Both the position numbers and the translations under genes were made by a program. The notes below the pieces were generated by a model. It worked only from the letters and a program-made list of their open reading frames with translations. It did not search any database and was not told where the DNA came from. This document shows, one piece after another, positions 32,802-38,055 of a DNA stretch of 38,055 nt (positions are counted from its first letter, which is position 1; every line of letters starts with the position of its first letter). The stretch comes from an uncultured archaeon A07HR67 (GTDB taxonomy: Archaea > Halobacteriota > Halobacteria > Halobacteriales > Haloferacaceae): contig KI543160.1 of NCBI GenBank assembly GCA_000496175.1, forward strand, positions 104,316 through 142,370, read 5' to 3'.

Positions 32802-32830
32802 GTGAGCCTTGGTAGTTCGGTGTCATCCGG
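32802..32830 (+). other. pre-16S processing stem, 5' strand
   Basis: The sequence gtgagccttggtagttcg followed by gtgtcatccgg is complementary to the 16S trailer at 34525-34554, apart from a few mismatches and a bulge. Archaeal pre-16S is cut by the splicing endonuclease at a bulge-helix-bulge in this kind of stem. Confidence 0.8.
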
Positions 32831-32872
32831 GTCGCCGGCGACACTGGACACCATATTGGACCATGCAATGGT

Positions 32873-32893
32873 GTGTTGATACCATATCAACAC
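32873..32893 (+). other. hairpin in 16S leader
   Basis: Perfect 8-bp arms, gtgttgat and atcaacac, enclose the loop accat. It is about 48 nt upstream of the 16S 5' end, inside the processing stem. Confidence 0.7.
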
Positions 32894-32940
32894 CCGCCAA
32901 CATAACCCCCCTCCGCCGGGAATCAGGCGTGAGGGTATTC

Positions 32941-34408
<1,468 letters not shown>

Positions 34409-34420
34409 ACAGACCCGAGA

Positions 34421-34483
34421 CTCCCTCCAGGGAGGCTCACTTTCGACCGTCCCACACGGTCACTCGACCGTCACCAGACGGTC
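34421..34483 (+). other. three tandem hairpins in 16S-tRNA spacer
   Basis: The first is ctccct/agggag (34421-34434). Then gaccgt / acggtc occurs twice, at 34445-34461 and 34466-34483, each with a 5-6 nt loop. The second and third are near copies of each other. Confidence 0.65.
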
Positions 34484-34524
34484 ACTACTCATTCGCATCG
34501 GTCCAACTCCACGTCACCGCCGAT

Positions 34525-34554
34525 CCGGACACAGACGAACTACCGAGGCTCATA
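34525..34554 (+). other. pre-16S processing stem, 3' strand
   Basis: The sequence ccggacacagacgaactacc followed by gaggctcatac pairs with 32802-32830, forming the stem that encloses 16S. Confidence 0.8.
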
Positions 34555-34590
34555 CACGAGACGCCCCGTACCCCTCTCCACCGGAGAGGT

Positions 34591-34662
34591 GGGCTCATAG
34601 CTCAGCGGTAGAGTGCCTCCTTTGCAAGGAGGATGCCCTGGGTTCGAATCCCAGTGAGTCCA
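34591..34662 (+). tRNA. tRNA-Ala (TGC)
   Basis: This 72-nt gene lies in the 16S-23S spacer. The acceptor arms are gggctca and tgagtcc with discriminator A. The anticodon stem cctcc/ggagg carries the loop tttgcaa, so the anticodon is TGC. The T arm has ggttcgaatcc. The 3' CCA is not encoded. A 7-bp hairpin (cctctcc/ggagagg) immediately precedes it. tRNA-Ala here is the standard archaeal rRNA operon arrangement. Confidence 0.97.
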
Positions 34663-34793
34663 TGTCACCTACCGCGAATCCGTCCCCTTAACTGGGCGAC
34701 GCGATTCCGTTGGGTTACGACCGATGCACCATCCCGGGAAACCGCGGATGGGAAGGGTTCGACGAACACCCCGCCAGGGTGATTCGATGACGA

Positions 34794-34842
34794 CCGTGTA
34801 TACGTGCGATCCAGACGTCCACTGAACTCATTCGAGTTCGTG
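34794..34842 (+). other. pre-23S processing stem, 5' strand
   Basis: The segments cgtgtatacgtgcgatccag and actgaactcattcgagt pair with 37863-37911 around a short unpaired stretch (acgtcc opposite ttaccgcc). This is the bulge-helix-bulge layout cut by the splicing endonuclease. Confidence 0.8.
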
Positions 34843-34929
34843 GAACGTCAGTGAACCAATTACAGTCGGTGACTCTTTAGAGAGTCTACTGACACCGTCA
34901 GTAATTTGTATAGAATTGACTGACACACT

Positions 34930-37846
<2,917 letters not shown>

Positions 37847-37862
37847 TACGGTCACTGGACGG

Positions 37863-37911
37863 TACCACACTCGAATGAGTTCAGGCGGTAACTGGATCGC
37901 ACGTACACACG
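37863..37911 (+). other. pre-23S processing stem, 3' strand
   Basis: The segments actcgaatgagttcag and actggatcgcacgtacacac are complementary to 34794-34842 and close the stem enclosing 23S. Confidence 0.8.
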
Positions 37912-37921
37912 GTAGTCACCA

Positions 37922-37972
37922 CCGACACTGGTATCCGCGCGAGCGGTTCCGGTTCGAATCCGGAAGTCGGCA
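37922..37972 (+). other. tRNA-like mini-helix before 5S rRNA
   Basis: A T-arm-like hairpin (ttccgg, loop ttcgaat, ccggaa at 37947-37965) is followed by gtcgg, which pairs with ccgac at 37922-37926. Thus only an acceptor-like stem and T arm exist, with no anticodon arm. In Haloferax a tRNA-like element upstream of 5S is cut by tRNase Z to make the 5S 5' end, and this fits that role. Confidence 0.75.
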
Positions 37973-38055
37973 TGAAGGCGGCCAGAGCGGTGGGGCGACA
38001 CCCGTACCCATTCCGAACACGGAAGTTAAGCCCACCAGCGTACCGGGAAGTACTG
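37973..38055 (+). rRNA. rrfA: 5S ribosomal RNA, 5' part (cut by window edge)
   Basis: The sequence tgaaggcggccagagcggtg and later acccattccgaacacggaag match haloarchaeal 5S. The first 83 or so of about 120 nt are present and the gene runs past the window end. The 5' end is set just after the tRNA-like element. Confidence 0.93.

Larger units (their letters stand above)
32382..32940 (+). promoter_or_regulatory. rRNA operon promoter and leader region
   Basis: The 559 bp between MC1 and 16S hold no gene. They contain two repeated promoter units, P1 (32513-32555) and P2 (32610-32655), and a third TATA-like box (P3) near 32718-32727. A leader with the 16S processing stem (32802-32830) and further hairpins follows. 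Confidence 0.85.

Overview
The window is a stretch of a haloarchaeal (class Halobacteria) main chromosome. The evidence is GC-rich coding DNA, strongly acidic proteins, mostly leaderless genes with TATA-like boxes about 25-30 nt upstream of the start codon, an archaeal 16S-tRNA-Ala(TGC)-23S-5S rRNA operon, and marker genes such as aIF2-gamma, Rpo7/Spt4, a Kae1-Bud32 fusion, MC1 and orc1/cdc6. I do not assign a genus.

Left part (1-13 kb): a two-gene unit of uncharacterised proteins (DUF2240-like first), an HtrVIII-like chemotaxis/aerotaxis transducer, a NurA nuclease, a CPBP membrane protease, glucose-6-phosphate isomerase, a DoxX-like membrane protein and a DUF5810/DUF5809-like pair. An information-processing cluster follows: aIF2-gamma, PIN protein, Rpo7, Spt4 and GTP-dependent dephospho-CoA kinase. 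An unknown membrane protein then stands opposite.

Middle (13-21 kb): ribosomal protein S24e, the Kae1-Bud32 gene of the KEOPS tRNA t6A complex, a DUF5808 protein and a Sec11-type signal peptidase. Both kae1-bud32 and the signal peptidase gene are interrupted by an apparent single-base (G) loss. Next comes a chromosomal replication origin: orc1/cdc6 points left and oapA-oapB-oapC points right. The roughly 970-bp region between them holds three ORB-like elements and an AT-rich presumed unwinding element with perfect inverted repeats.

Right part (21-32 kb): aspartate kinase, a GNAT-like protein, a 32-residue membrane peptide upstream of an uncharacterised protein, a KaiC-like protein without a P-loop, two half-size MgtE transporters, a DUF2391-like membrane protein, a methyltransferase, valyl-tRNA synthetase, dihydroorotate dehydrogenase, an AbrB-like small protein and chromosomal protein MC1.

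End (32.4-38 kb): tandem rRNA promoters and one rRNA operon, truncated by the window edge inside 5S. Long complementary processing stems flank 16S and 23S, and a tRNA-like mini-helix precedes 5S. The operon is transcribed away from the origin. I see no CRISPR array, transposase, integrase or prophage gene. The items most worth a second look are the origin region, the two frameshifts, the absence of S27ae from its usual place and the small-membrane-protein locus.
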